Assembly (NCBI GenBank): GCA_019915135.1
Contig: JAHLMK010000005.1
Coordinates: 2,046,001 to 2,110,000 of the forward strand
DNA from: Strobilurus pachycystidiatus
Taxonomy: Eukaryota > Basidiomycota > Agaricomycetes > Agaricales > Physalacriaceae
Reading direction: 5' to 3'
Length of the DNA: 64,000 nt
In this document: positions 32,257 through 43,248 of the stretch, in pieces
Layout: each line of letters starts with the position of its first letter
Numbering within the stretch: the first letter of the stretch is position 1
Program-made: the position numbers and the translations under genes
Notes under the pieces: model-generated
The model's input: the letters and a program-made list of their open reading frames with translations, nothing else
What the model was told of the DNA's origin: nothing
The model's database searches: none

Positions 32257-32292
32257 GGGCCCCTTACCTCCACTTTTCGCAAACATACAACG

Positions 32293-32517
32293 ATGAAGTT
32301 CATAACCGTTCTCAGTGTTTTCCTGACGTTGATCCCTGCGATCCTCGCGCTTCGCCCCTGCTCCAGCGACGCGGATTGTGCTGGTGTTTACTGTGGATCC
32401 GCATTCGAATGTTCTGTCTCGATATGCAAAATTGGCGTCGGCTGCTTGCCAAACCAGTGCGCGTCGAGTCGCGACGGCTGTACTGGAAGCTGCTCGGCGT
32501 GTACAGTTCCCTTCTGA
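32293..32517 (+). CDS. Small secreted cysteine-rich protein, 74 aa
   Basis: A signal peptide is evident (MKFITVLSVFLTLIPAILA, likely cut after ILA). The mature part of ~55 residues has ten cysteines (pattern C-x5-C-x4-C-x5-C-x4-C-x5-C-x4-C-x6-C-x3-C-x2-C), enough for five disulfides. It is a single exon with a good TATA box. This is the layout of a small secreted protein or candidate effector, but the family is not recognised. The gene lies ~0.8 kb from a hAT transposon, a common setting for such genes. Role unknown; defensin-like or inhibitor-like folds are possible. Confidence 0.8.
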   Translation: MKFITVLSVFLTLIPAILALRPCSSDADCAGVYCGSAFECSVSICKIGVGCLPNQCASSRDGCTGSCSACTVPF

Positions 32518-32898
32518 ACGTAAGAACTATCTGTTAATTAGAGACAATCACGACTGAACTATCTATGGTAGCGATGCGGATTGATGATTTTGTGGTATTC
32601 GATCTGGTGGATGCCAGTGAGAATATGTGGCATTGGGGGTTGTCACGACTCAAAATGCATCGAGCCTGAAATCCATAGAACTTATGTTCAATATTGTTTT
32701 GTGTCAGTAAAAGAAAGTACACACGCTTCGGGTATCTTTCAATAGCATGACTTTCATGCTCAATATGTAATCTTCGGTCCCGCTTCCAGATGTTCACTGT
32801 CCGCCTTTGATTAACATCACGGTTCTGCACACAACCATCATGCAGAGGTGTTCCATGTAAGTCTCTAGAGGTCGTGCATATTGATCATTAGTTGACCG
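32518..32898. other. Intergenic between secreted protein and F-box pseudogene
   Basis: Likely 3' region of the secreted-protein gene. No supported gene in it; the minus-strand open frame at 32534-32830 has no family features. Confidence 0.5.
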
Positions 32899-34771
32899 AT
32901 GGGGACCAGAGCAATGTCAGAAGCCGACTCGAGGACTTCAATTCCGGGCGATGATAATCTCAAAAGTCTACCGCCTCTCGGCCCTCTCCCATCGCACAGG
33001 ATATCCCCCTTCGAGCATATTCTGGGGTCCCACCTTCCAGATAATGGCTTGGAAATACGCGATTCAGTCAAACTCTTCATCGGCGAGCTTTGTCGGGACT
33101 TCGTTGTCGGTAGAGAGGATCATACGTCTCCAAGCCGCTTTGGCAGCAGCTGTAGACCATTGCGCTAAGATTGGACAATCCATTGATGCGCATCTAGCCC
33201 TCTCCCATCCCATCCACAGCGTTCCTACTGAGATATTGGCTCGAATCTTCTTCTTCACATTCGAGGAATGGCCATTCGATCTCCACGGGCCTCTCTACGA
33301 AGCAGGACCGTTCCTCGTGACACATGTCTGCAGCCATTGGCGCCAAGTGGCCCTGGCCACACCCGAGCTGTGGTCGGCTTTCTGGGTTCCGTCACATCGA
33401 GCCCCAGGCCGCTGGGATCTTCCTCAGTCGAGTCCGGACGATATCCTGCGTCGTCGAATGGAAAAAGTTGACGAGATTCTCCGTCGCTCTGCCAATAAAG
33501 GTCTCACGATTCACTTCGATACTGAGCAATCCAACAGTCTTTACATTCCCCGTATCGTGCCGTACGCGCCGCGCTGGGAATCGATCCGGTTACTTTGCAA
33601 CAGCGAAGAGTACTGAGCACTTTGCGGCACGTACACCTGCAGCAATCTCAAGACCATTCAGCTTTCCGTCCTCATTGATGCCAGCGAGATTGACGGAGTT
33701 TCCTGCCTTGTCATTCAGGCTCCTCTTCTCCACTCGGTCAGCCTAGCAGCCTTGGACTCGTCCGACGATCCCGATAGTCCTGTCTCGTACTTTACGTTCA
33801 AAACGCATATCTCTCTCCCATGGAGTCAGTTGACTCACTTGGAGGTGGAAAGCTACAACGCTGCTGACATCATTTCCATCGTGTCCCAATGCGCAAGCCT
33901 TGTATTTCTCAAGGACAAGGATCCAGGAACGATGCATCAAGACATCTACACACGAACCATGAGGATACAGGCGACGAACTGTAGCCCAGTGAGACTACAT
34001 TGCCTGCAATCCATCACCGTGTTCTTGCCAGAACTCCTCCTACCTCATCTCACCTGTCCTTCTCTACAAACTCTCAGAGTTGAGGGCGTTTTGAACTGGA
34101 TCACGGAAGGTGCGATGGATGGCTTCTACGATTTTCTTGCTCGTTCTGGCTGCAATGTTCAAAACCTGTGTCTTTGTCCTTCCCAGACATTTACCCAACT
34201 TTTTCTGGAGTTCAGGACATTCATTAACACGGCAGCCTCATCGGCTGTCAGTCTTGAGATAGATCTCCAAAGATCGGATGCTTAAAGGGATATGACTCTG
34301 CGTGGTCTTGAGTTCGACATAAGGGATGCAGAGGAAATACTCGCTCAAGTGAAGTGGGAGTATACAGCTAACTTCCGGTTGATGATACCGCTTCCCCTCC
34401 TCCGGCACCTAACAGTCAAAATGAATGTCACTGGTCTGACGGTTGGAAAGCGTTGCGGCTCGAAAGTGGAGAATGATCTCATTCGATTCATCGATAGCCG
34501 GTGGAATGTCCCCGCGGGTCCTCGAACTGTATCAAGGCTACAGTCCCTTCGTCTTGAATTCAACACCGATGAGACAGCTTACGACCTTGACTCCCGAGTT
34601 GAGCTTGAATCCGACGAAGTGGGAGGCAACAACCGGTATGACGAGTGGGAAATTAATCTACACTTCGAGAGGATACTGGATATGAAGCTCTTCGAGAAGC
34701 TGAAAGAGTATCGCTCGGAGGGATTGGATGTGTCCATCTACGTGGGTAAGCTCACGGCGTTTACTTCTTGA
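32899..34771 (+). pseudogene. F-box protein gene with frameshift and two in-frame stops
   Basis: Typical Agaricomycete F-box protein: the N-terminal part reads SPFEHILGSHLPDNGLEIRD in frame 1, then the sequence continues in frame 2 as LQAALAAAVDHCAKIGQSID and the F-box VPTEILARIFFFTFEEW with VCSHWRQVALATPELW. A shift of one base near 33105 is needed to connect them. In frame 2 the homologous text then crosses a TGA at 33614-33616 and a TAA at 34283-34285, yet continues with plausible coding sequence on both sides up to 34771. No intron with acceptable length removes these lesions. Original role would be substrate recognition for an SCF ubiquitin ligase. The decay seems recent, since long stretches stay open. 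Confidence 0.7.
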
Positions 34772-35221
34772 CATGTTGAATCATCTGATTGAATTTTCAG
34801 GTATAACTCATCGCCGCATCTTCTGAAACTATCATTTTGTACAGTCGGGAGTGTTCTCCGCATTCTTAAACGCCGTTTTCTTTCCAAAGAATAATTATTG
34901 TGTATTCGGGACGAGTGACGTATCGATGTGATGCTCACTTTCGTCACCACCCTGGCGTAGTGCCGTCGCTGAGATACTGAAATGAGGTCTTTGCCCGGGC
35001 CTGCCCGTGTATGAATAGATTGAATTATGTTGTTGGACACTACCAGGTCAGCGCTAGCTCAGGGCCTCCATCGGATACTTGCCCTGCAAAATCAGCCCAA
35101 CGTCAATCTAAGATCAGTCTGTCGAACCGCGAATTGCAATACAGTACTCAATAGCGGGTGTGGGTTGCATAGTATATGTACAACAAGCACAAAACAATGA
35201 CAGTAGGCAGTTACAGACATG
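34772..35221. other. Intergenic, no gene seen
   Basis: Between the F-box pseudogene and the 3' end of the G-alpha gene. No recognisable coding or repeat content. Confidence 0.5.
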
Positions 35222-37026
35222 TTAAATGATATCGCTATTCACTAGATTCCGACGAATGATGCTGTCGTGCACTTACCGAGCAAAAATCAGACAGATGACA
35301 ACAAGAATGCAAGGGTGAGAGAACTAACCTGCTACGACAACACCAGTCATAGCCCTGGTTTCAATCGCGGAGGTCTCGTAAACAACGAACGCCCGGTGGA
35401 CGGGAGAAAGTTTGCGGTGATAGTGTTTGAAACGGTCGCGGAAGTCTGGACATGGGAGGTGAGCAAGTGCCAAGGGAGAGCTGAGAAGAAAAGGCAGACA
35501 TTTGGTCACGCTAGCGACTGTGTTCTCGTCTGAATAGCTGGGAACATGCCGACGTACTTGCACACCGGACGCAAGTGTTTTGGCAAGGATGTCTTTCTGC
35601 TCGGCTAGTCAGGCAGGGGTTCCCGGTGATCCCGTTGAAAGTATGTACCTTGTTCAGGAATAGGATAATGACTGCATGGGCTAGAAGTTTGTTCTCGCAT
35701 ATGGAGCGCCAAAGGGAGAGGGAGTCTTCCAGCCTGTTGACCCGCGGGTCCTCCTCGAGCATCTGGTGGAACGCGAGTGGGGCAAGGAAGAGGATCGCGT
35801 TGACATCGTCAAAGAAGGGCACCCAGGACGCACGGGCGGTGCGCGATCCGCCAACATCTGCGATAAAAAAGTCTGTACCTTTGTCTTTGCCGCCTTCTGC
35901 GACAAAATGGTGCTCCTCTACTCCGAGGGTGCGTACCCGCGCGCGGACTATGTCATCTGGGAATGCGAGCACGATACTCGTTTTGCTTGCTGGGATCCGC
36001 AGGAATGAACTTACCGTCAGTCGGGATGTAGTCCAAACTTGCTATGCGCAAGGTATCATCCAGAAAACTGACTTCAAAGTCAGCACGCGGTCACAAGAAG
36101 AGGGACATGAGACACCAACAAGCCACTTGTCTCTTCCAGTCGTATATTTCTGCTCTCGAGAATGTCGCGAACAAAAGGACTGTCCCAGAGGGCCATTATG
36201 TCGTCCTTGGAGGCAACGAGGAGCGGAGTTGGGTCGCTCTTCGTCAGCTGGATGCGGTTCATGATAGCAGAGTCCGACGACAGCCGTTCTCCCCGGATGA
36301 GAAGTTCCTTCCAGCCGCCGCCAGCGCGCACGCAGACGTTCTGTGTCTCGTCATCGCAAAGGACGCGACTGTCTCGGATAAGGCTTAGAAGCGGGGAAAG
36401 GCGCATTTGGAGTCGGCGCAGCTCTTTGTCGGCGTCGCGATCAGAAGGCGGGCGCTGGACCCAGTCATCTTGGAGGGCGTCGAGGATGGTCTTGACGGAG
36501 CGAATGAGGTTGAGCTGGACGACGCGCTTCCAGGCTATCCGCTCGTGCTGGAAGACGGCGGGCGCGTATGCCAATTGGAAGTCTGCGGACGGCGGTCAAT
36601 CAACTCTATGGGGCTGGACTAGATTCACCGAGGACGTACTTTTCAGCACGGTGCTCTGCAAGACGCGGAAGAGTAGGTCAATTCATTGGCGCACAAGAGA
36701 GATCGAACTGGACCACCTTGCCGGATTCCGCTTGGCCTGTAGCGATGGGCGATGAAGACAGGCATAGTCGCGTGGGGAGACAGATGCTCACCAAGCAGCA
36801 ATAATTTTAGCGCCTTTCTCCGCCTGTCGAGGAACTTCTTGGCCTCGGCGATGTCATCGTCGATCCGCTTGGAGACGGCCTGCGCGTCCTGGAGGCTCTT
36901 CACTCGCTGTGCGCGTTGTACTGCATCTTCGCCCGGTGGCGGCCTGGGTTGGGTGACAAAAGGGTTTTCCGATGGATCCGCAATGTTGGTCGCTTTAGAC
37001 TTGCCCTTGCGCGATGCCGAGGACAT
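35222..37026 (-). CDS. Divergent heterotrimeric G-protein alpha subunit, 452 aa
   Basis: Membrane-associated GTPase transducing receptor signals. Nine exons were rebuilt: 36792-37026, 36717-36736, 36640-36655, 36120-36582, 36015-36067, 35649-35956, 35500-35596, 35329-35445 and 35222-35271, total 1359 nt in frame. Joining restores the P-loop LLLLGQAESGKSTVLKNF, RLEETSGFFLDD, switch I RVRTLGVEEH, switch II DVGGSRTARASW, the base-binding NKKD, TKYFRDRF, the G5 region ETSAIET and the C-terminal SIIRRNLVNSDII. Two exons of 20 and 16 nt flank the P-loop. Odd points: the catalytic switch-II glutamine is Ser, and there is no Gly2 for myristoylation. It matches expanded non-canonical G-alphas of mushrooms. 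The donor at 36119 (GTTGGT) is weak but gives the conserved GFFLDD. Confidence 0.9.
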
Positions 37027-38033
37027 TGAGAACGGGAGGACTTGGCAAGAGAGGTGTTTGAATACAGGAGAGCTATATGGGTATCCGTAAGGCAAAGGGT
37101 CGAGGAACGCTGGGCGGGATGACTGTATGGTGTGTAACTGTGTAGCCGGCTTCCAGACGGTCTCTCTACGATCGGCGCAACTCAGCACATGCTGGGAAGG
37201 AGGGAACCAGCAACTGTCTGGCAGGGTTGATCGTCCATGTCATTTTACAGCCGTTCTCAGCCTTTCCGAAGGCTCGACTTTGCATTGACTCACAATCTTA
37301 TGAGTCGACTTCCTTAGGCAGACAAGTAACTGTTTCACCATCACATTGACAGTCGGCTTCTTTGAACTGAATATACTGCGATGCTTCGCGAGCTTCACGA
37401 AGGATATCAAACGATTCCCCTTGCTCGGCCAATCCCCGGTCATCTCTAGCTAATATTCGCCTTGGAAACCCTATTTGTTTACTTACTCGTTGTCATCGGT
37501 CAGTCGTTAGCGCAATTTCAGCCTGACCGGGGCTAATAAGCAGCTCGTAGCGTGGCGGCCTACACCCATTCAGCCGTGACGTTCGGCGGGCTCTCATCAG
37601 GTTGTCTCCCGAATCTTCGCAAGCCTTGTGGAAGCTAGCATGTTGGCCCTGTTTCATGTCATCCTGTATTGGGTAGGCGGACTCTGGCAAGGCAGCCGAG
37701 GAACCTGAAAGGTTTGTGGGCAGGTCAGCAGCCCTCTGAAAATCACGAACGGCGCTTCTCAACTGTCTTGATGAATGATGCAATTGAGTTCATCTCTCAT
37801 GCTCAATCCGAGCTTGCTTTGTGTCCGTTTCAACACCGGGCTAAGGAGTTTGAGTGCAAGCTGCGTTCTGGAGGTACCGTCACTGCATTTGAAAGTATCG
37901 ACTGCGTATTGCTATTCATCTAATCTTATCTCTCCCCTTGGAGTAGTCCGACAGCCGGACCGCGGAAAGCAATGCTCTCCGTTACCATCATTTGCCATTC
38001 AACACGCTCTGTGCCGTCGACGTCCTTGACACG
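37027..38033. promoter_or_regulatory. Divergent promoter region (G-alpha / 38-kb gene)
   Basis: About 1 kb between outward-facing start codons. No open frame with homology features. No strong TATA box was seen. Confidence 0.45.
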
Positions 38034-39644
38034 ATGAGCCTCGACCAAAATCTATTCACGCTCGTTGTCACTCCTAGCAAAGAAGACCCCAATGTCGTCG
38101 ATCTTGTGGACACCGCCGGTGTCATCCACTACCGGAAACAGCGCCTTGCAGTGACGCCGATGTACACTGTCGAGATTTATGGTGGGCTCATGTCTCCTCT
38201 GGGTTGAACCAATCGCCCTAAATACACACAGACTTCATGTCTGAATCTCTCCTTGCAACTGCCACTGCACCAGGTCCAACGAGCAAAACCAAGATCATCG
38301 AGGTCAGCGTTTGTGTTGTCATCGATGTCGAAACAGGAGTTCCTCACCAGCGCGCCACCATCCTTGCTCCTCTGATTGGCAATCTTCACGACTGTAGCTC
38401 TGCAACCCGTCCTCGACCGTCGAACTCAAGTACACGGGTACACTCTCCTTTCGTTGGGCATTTAAGTGGGAAGAGTAAGTTGTTTCGACTGAACTCGAAA
38501 CGCGCCCATTGCTTAACACGAAACGAAACAGACACGAGTTTGAATGGAAGCGAGAGGAATGCTACATGATTCGCAAACCGGATCCTCCTGTGCTTGTCGC
38601 CATCACCAAGGAGCCTGCAGGGCGCCTCAAGACAAGCACTGTCCAGATTCTTGACTACAATCTCAATCGGTACGCTGACTTTGCTTTTGCCGATGTAGAC
38701 AATTTCTCATCAAAACCGATGTAGCTTTGACATCGATGACAGAAAAGGGCTGGAGATCGTTCTTCTCACCGCTCTCTTGATCTTTCAGGACGCCAGTGAT
38801 ACGTATCACTCAACTCCTCGAGACGAGGGCTCCGCACCCCTACTTGGGTCACGGAAAAACTCCAAGGACGCAGCACCGCCTCCACCACCACCACCACCGA
38901 AGCCACCCGCCAAGACCGGCGTAGACCGAATAGCTGAACTTCAAGCTATACGTGGCGAATTCAACGAGGTCACAATCGAGGAGGAGGGCGGTGTGGAAGA
39001 CTACGCACAGTATTGCTGGAACCTCCTACAAGACGACGCCATGCTCTTCGTGACAGTACGGTCAGATTCCGCCGGCGATGTCCCTAAGGTTCTGCAGACC
39101 GTGGAGGAGACGAAACGGATACGACATAAAGCTGGCATGGATGATGATCTGCATCAATATGTGTTGTATGATACTCTTCCGTCGAAAGGCCCTCGGCGGA
39201 TAAACTTGGACAACGATGACAAGTACGCACCGCCGAATAGCCTCGTGGTGCATCTAAGCAAGATCCCGATGCCTGAGCTGCAGCCTACGCCTTCGACATC
39301 ACCGAAAGGCAAGGAGGTGAAGAAGGATAAGAAGAAGGTCAAGGAGGACGACAAAAAGAAGGACAAAGGTTGGTCATCCTCGACTGTTATTCTCCGAAAC
39401 TGACTTTTCTATGTTCCAAGGGAAGAAACCAACGTCACCCTCGCCCTCTTCGCGGATACATTCATACCAGGTACATCCGCACCAGCCTTCTCCTTCGCCA
39501 TCGCAGTTGAACAATCCTGGGATATATACTGCCCCTCCGCCGTCAAAGCTGAAGAAGAATGGCTCTCCACCACCGCCAGTCGTACCACCGCGGCCAGAAG
39601 GAGTTTCTGTGATGTCAGGGATATTTGAGAAGTGGCGGAAGTAG
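38034..39644 (+). CDS. Conserved basidiomycete protein of unknown function, 433 aa
   Basis: Six exons (38034-38181, 38232-38302, 38398-38474, 38532-38669, 38725-39368, 39421-39644) sum to 1302 nt in frame. The N-terminal ~145 residues look like a compact beta-rich domain (NLFTLVVTPSKEDPNVVDLV, STVELKYTGTLSFRWAFKWE, HEFEWKREECYMIRKPDPPV) followed by ILDYNLNRFDIDDRKGLEIV. The middle has a Pro run, then a segment with EDYAQYCWNLLQDDAMLFVT. The C-terminal third is Lys-rich (KKDKKKVKEDDKKKDKG) and Pro/Ser-rich, ending SGIFEKWRK. I recognise the overall pattern as recurrent in Agaricomycetes but know no function. Cytoplasmic or membrane-peripheral, by composition only. Confidence 0.8.
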
Positions 39645-39723
39645 GCTAAGTGTGATGAACATCATGTACAGACTATTTGCTATGTGGACAATCTAGACAA
39701 TTTCGTTCGCCAAATACTACCTA

Positions 39724-40883
39724 TCAGAAAGGCCCCTTTCGTACTTTGGCGACGTCCCGACAAGTAAGACTATACCTCGTTGCTCGAGGTAACGCACCTC
39801 CCTCTCTGACCACCCGTACTGTATCGGGGTACTTGAGCGCATCCACATTCTGTATCTCTGTGCGAGTCTCGACGAAACGCGGTTTCGCGCCCGGAACTAC
39901 TTCGACGTGATCGACAGTGATCTCCTCGATACTTCGGAAGTTGGGCGTCAGAATTCATGGAGGCATTAAACATGTCTTGGCACCTACCCATGTAGATGTT
40001 CCCGATACAAAGACTCGGTGGTTATGACGACGCTGCGTGGCTCGAGAAGAACCGACAGTACCGGCGTTGGCTCGATGGTACGTCCGTCATCGCCAGATTC
40101 TTGGGCGTATCGGTAGTAGTGGAAAGCCGCATGAGACCGTAGAGAGATAGTTGCTACTATTGGATGATACGCTGGGCCGTCTTGATGTGGCTATAGGTCA
40201 TCAGCGCTGATATATGAGGTGAGTAATAGGACGAAGACCAACCATGATGCCTTGCCCCGCAAGATACTTCAAAACAGAGTCAGGTATCATCCATAAAACG
40301 CTACTGAAGGGTCAGGCTCACCTCGTTCAATATGATGTGATTGGGTTCTCCATGTGGCGCTGTTTTGAAGGCGCCTGTGTCCCTTAGACGCGCAATTATG
40401 TTAGGGCTTAATCATCATTTGAATAAGTACGAGTCTGTGGCGCAGAGGGACGGTATATCACGTACAAAGAGTTCACGAAGGCAGGCATTGATCGTGAGAC
40501 GAGAGTGTTTTTACTAGTGATTTCGCCACCTGGAGAGAGGTGTGAGTAGAATTGAAGCTCCGAAAAGGAATAGTCGTGCCTAGTAATTGTAATCTAATGT
40601 GGCTTTCAGGACAGTGTAAATTGAACAGGTATAATTCGAACACTTGCCTTCGATTTGCGAGTTGTTTCCACTTTGGGAGCGGCGTTTCCTGGATCTAGAT
40701 GGTCTTGAGGAAGCAATAGAGACCTCTGTCATTGAATGCACCTTCCGAATGATATACTCTTCCTCTTCTTCCTGCAAATGTGATCAATATGATAGCCATA
40801 ATCGAGGATTGGCATACTGAGATGAATTCCGGTATATAGTGAACGTCTTCGCAGCCAGGAACTTGGAACTTCAATAAATCCAT
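39724..40883 (-). CDS. ALKBH6: ALKBH6-type 2-oxoglutarate/Fe(II) dioxygenase, 258 aa
   Basis: AlkB-family oxygenase; the ALKBH6 branch is thought to act on nucleic acids or proteins, but its substrate is unsettled. Eight exons (40818-40883, 40742-40771, 40648-40694, 40466-40579, 40322-40406, 40243-40266, 39988-40190, 39724-39931) sum to 777 nt in frame. Family signatures are VHYIPEFISEEEEEYIIRK, LPKWKQLANRR, GGEITSKNTLVSRSMP, PNHIILNEYLAGQGIM, the metal/2-OG motif HQD, LLEPRSVVITTESLY with the distal His in EHLHG, and the C-terminal Arg motif RYSLTCRDV. All catalytic residues are present. The intron 40580-40647 needs a GC donor (AG/GCAAGT) to keep frame. The short segment it creates (HDYSFSELQFYSHLSP) differs from the family's usual LQxWGGE, so that junction is uncertain. 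Confidence 0.85.
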
Positions 40884-41289
40884 GGTAGATTCGCCAAAAT
40901 ATACGTCCTCCAGAGAGGGAACGCGTTCAGAAGACAACGAATGAGGAAATTTGTTTAACGGTCGAGACGGATCGAAGTCAAGTAATTGACCCTACGTCAG
41001 TGGCTAGGAAAGGCAATGTCGTTTGACCAGTGACCAGTGTCTTGTGTCCCATGGCCAACTGTTTGGCGCTGAATTCCTTCCGACAATGAGTTTGGCGTTC
41101 GAGTGCCCGGCAGGTCGCGAGACCCTTCTCGACGTCCCAAATAAGCCACAATGCTAAAGTGTAACTGACAGTGGACCCATGGAGAAGAAAACAACTGTGA
41201 TTCGCTGACACTCGTTATCGTACACTAAGTAGCACAGAACAAACTTTTTCCACAGCGACTGAATTTACAAATGACGGAAGACCGACAGA
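40884..41289. other. Intergenic between Zn2Cys6 mini-protein and ALKBH6-like gene
   Basis: About 400 bp. Open frames on the minus strand (40978-41211) have no family features. Expected to be the 3' end of the upstream gene plus the ALKBH6 promoter. Confidence 0.5.
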
Positions 41290-41678
41290 CTATTTACCAG
41301 CAGTGGCGTTGCTATGATTGCCGTCTTGTGAGCGAGTGTGAACTGATTCACCGAAAGTGAAAACTTACACGGGCTGATAAATGCACTGGATCTGACGACT
41401 GTTACACTGGGCGCAAGTGGGGCGCGTCCCATCACACTTAAGCTTGCGGCCTGCGCGTCGGTCAGTCGTGAGACGCGTCATGTCATTCGAGAAGAAGGAA
41501 CTCACTTCGGCAGAAGAGACAGGCCATTGGGACGCGCTTGGGGGCGCGAATATTCTCGTCGTAGTAATCGGATGAGTTGGGGTTCAGAGGGGTCTGCAGA
41601 CAGGTTAGTTTGAACGCCGGAAGGGATGTCGACGCGCCTCACGTTTGGGTTGTTGGCGGGCTTGGACTGGGAAGCCAT
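41290..41678 (-). CDS. Single-domain Zn2Cys6 protein, 75 aa
   Basis: Four short exons (41643-41678, 41506-41593, 41369-41450, 41290-41311) sum to 228 nt in frame with introns of 49, 55 and 57 bp. The protein is a ~35-residue Asn/Pro-rich lead (MASQSKPANNPN) followed by a complete binuclear zinc cluster CLFCRSRKLKC and CAQCNSRQIQC, ending a few residues later at NATAGK. No linker, dimerisation or fungal-TF domain follows. It could be a DNA-binding mini-protein acting as competitor or architectural factor, or the start of a longer gene whose last exons are not recognised. Exons 1-3 are firm; the final exon is chosen because it gives the typical intron length. Confidence 0.7.
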
Positions 41679-43248
41679 GACGGATGAGAGATACGATTGG
41701 AGGCTGGAGTGGGCTGAGTGATTTGCGAGGACTACTGCGATTGCGGGCTGAGCTGTAGCACATTTTGGGAAGTCTTTTATAGGACTTCAGGCAGCGTCGA
41801 CCTGAATCGATTAAGTCCATGAGTCCTAGTGCGGCACATGGACGCGTCTTGATTGTGTATCCGACTCTGAGGCGGGTTCCCTCGCAACCATTCAAAGACG
41901 CCTCAAGCTGAGACTAACTTGACGTCGATTTTTGTTCAATCGTTATCTTGCCAAATAAGATGCGTTGGCGTAGAGTTTTTGCTAAAACAAGCCGTGACGT
42001 GAGGAACAACGCGACTGTTGGACGTGTTTCTTATGATGTACGACCCCAAGTCCGAGGAAGAAGGAGAGGGGCCGTACAAAACAAGGAAATGCGTGGCTAG
42101 ACTAGGCGTTCTGGTCATGGTCAAGGTTGGTATCGTCACTTGTCTTCGTCCGGGCTTTCGTTAGAGTATGGCCGACTGCGAACTTCTAACATGTACATCT
42201 CTAAAAGGGATAAGAGATATCATGTGGGTGAGAGAAAGCGAAGGGCACAAAAGTCATCAGGAAATGAGTACCCCCACACCTGCCCGAAGCCGGAGTCTTT
42301 AATAAACGCTGAGTTGACGTTCAACAAAGAAAGTATATCAATGACTTGCCTGTCGTATCGAATTATGCAGCCCGTTCGCCTTTCGCGGTGCCCGGATCCT
42401 GGCACACGTACGCATAGAGTATAGCCATTTACAGGAGCACGATTCCTTCAGTCTGACTGCAAAGACGAAGATTCATGCGGACCGACTCCGACTTCTGCCC
42501 ACTTCTCCGGACGATTCGCCTGCACAGTATCGCCATCTAGTCTCGAAACCGCCTTGCTTACTTTGAGTGACAGCTGAGTAGCCACTATCCAGGGCCACAC
42601 AAAGAAAACGCTGGGAAATACGAGTTTTCGAACAAAACAGGTCTCAAAATGTTTTGAGAAGAAGCCAAGTCAGGAAGGAACCTTTCCCATGACAGCTAAG
42701 CAAGACCGTCGACAAGAAGAACGCAAATCTCACCTCGAAGACTTCAGCGAGAGCCTTCCGCTATATCACTGGAAAGGTTAATCTCTTGAACTGTGGTAAT
42801 GGTGTTCAGCATGTCGGGCCACAAAGACAAGATCCTCGGACAACAAGCAAGGTCCTATTCATTCGAGGGTGAAGCACCGCGGCTGGCTAGAAGCAAGGGC
42901 GCATGCACGCTGTCATTCGGGGGTTCCCAGCTGCGTTCTCCCGTCGCGATCATAACCTTGCATGAAGCATACATGCGATGTCTCCCGAGCCACCTTGTCG
43001 GATATTGAGGAGGTGTCGTGACGGTCCCAGTCTGGGATCATGAAGTGCATGCCTGCAACATCGCGGGAGCGACTCCGATAAAGAATAACGCTTAGCGTAA
43101 GAGGACACTGCGTTTGTTCATTCAATTCAAAGTCAATATTGGGTCGCTCGAGGCCGCTCGTAACTCTGGAATATGTCGACCGTTAAATTGTCAGAAAGGC
43201 AAGCAGTAAGGAGAAGAGTTAAATTACAGATATCTTACACAGCCGCGA
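41679..43248. other. Intergenic 1.6 kb, no gene supported
   Basis: Open frames at 42140-42424 (plus) and 42913-43125 (minus) have no domains and no flanking exons. Includes the promoter of the Zn2Cys6 mini-gene and the 3' region of ISY1. Confidence 0.45.

Noticed and set aside
39724..41678. One long Zn2Cys6-plus-dioxygenase fusion gene on the minus strand
   Set aside because: No in-frame splice connects the zinc cluster to the AlkB part, and the latter has its own ATG at the family-typical position with the usual N-terminus.
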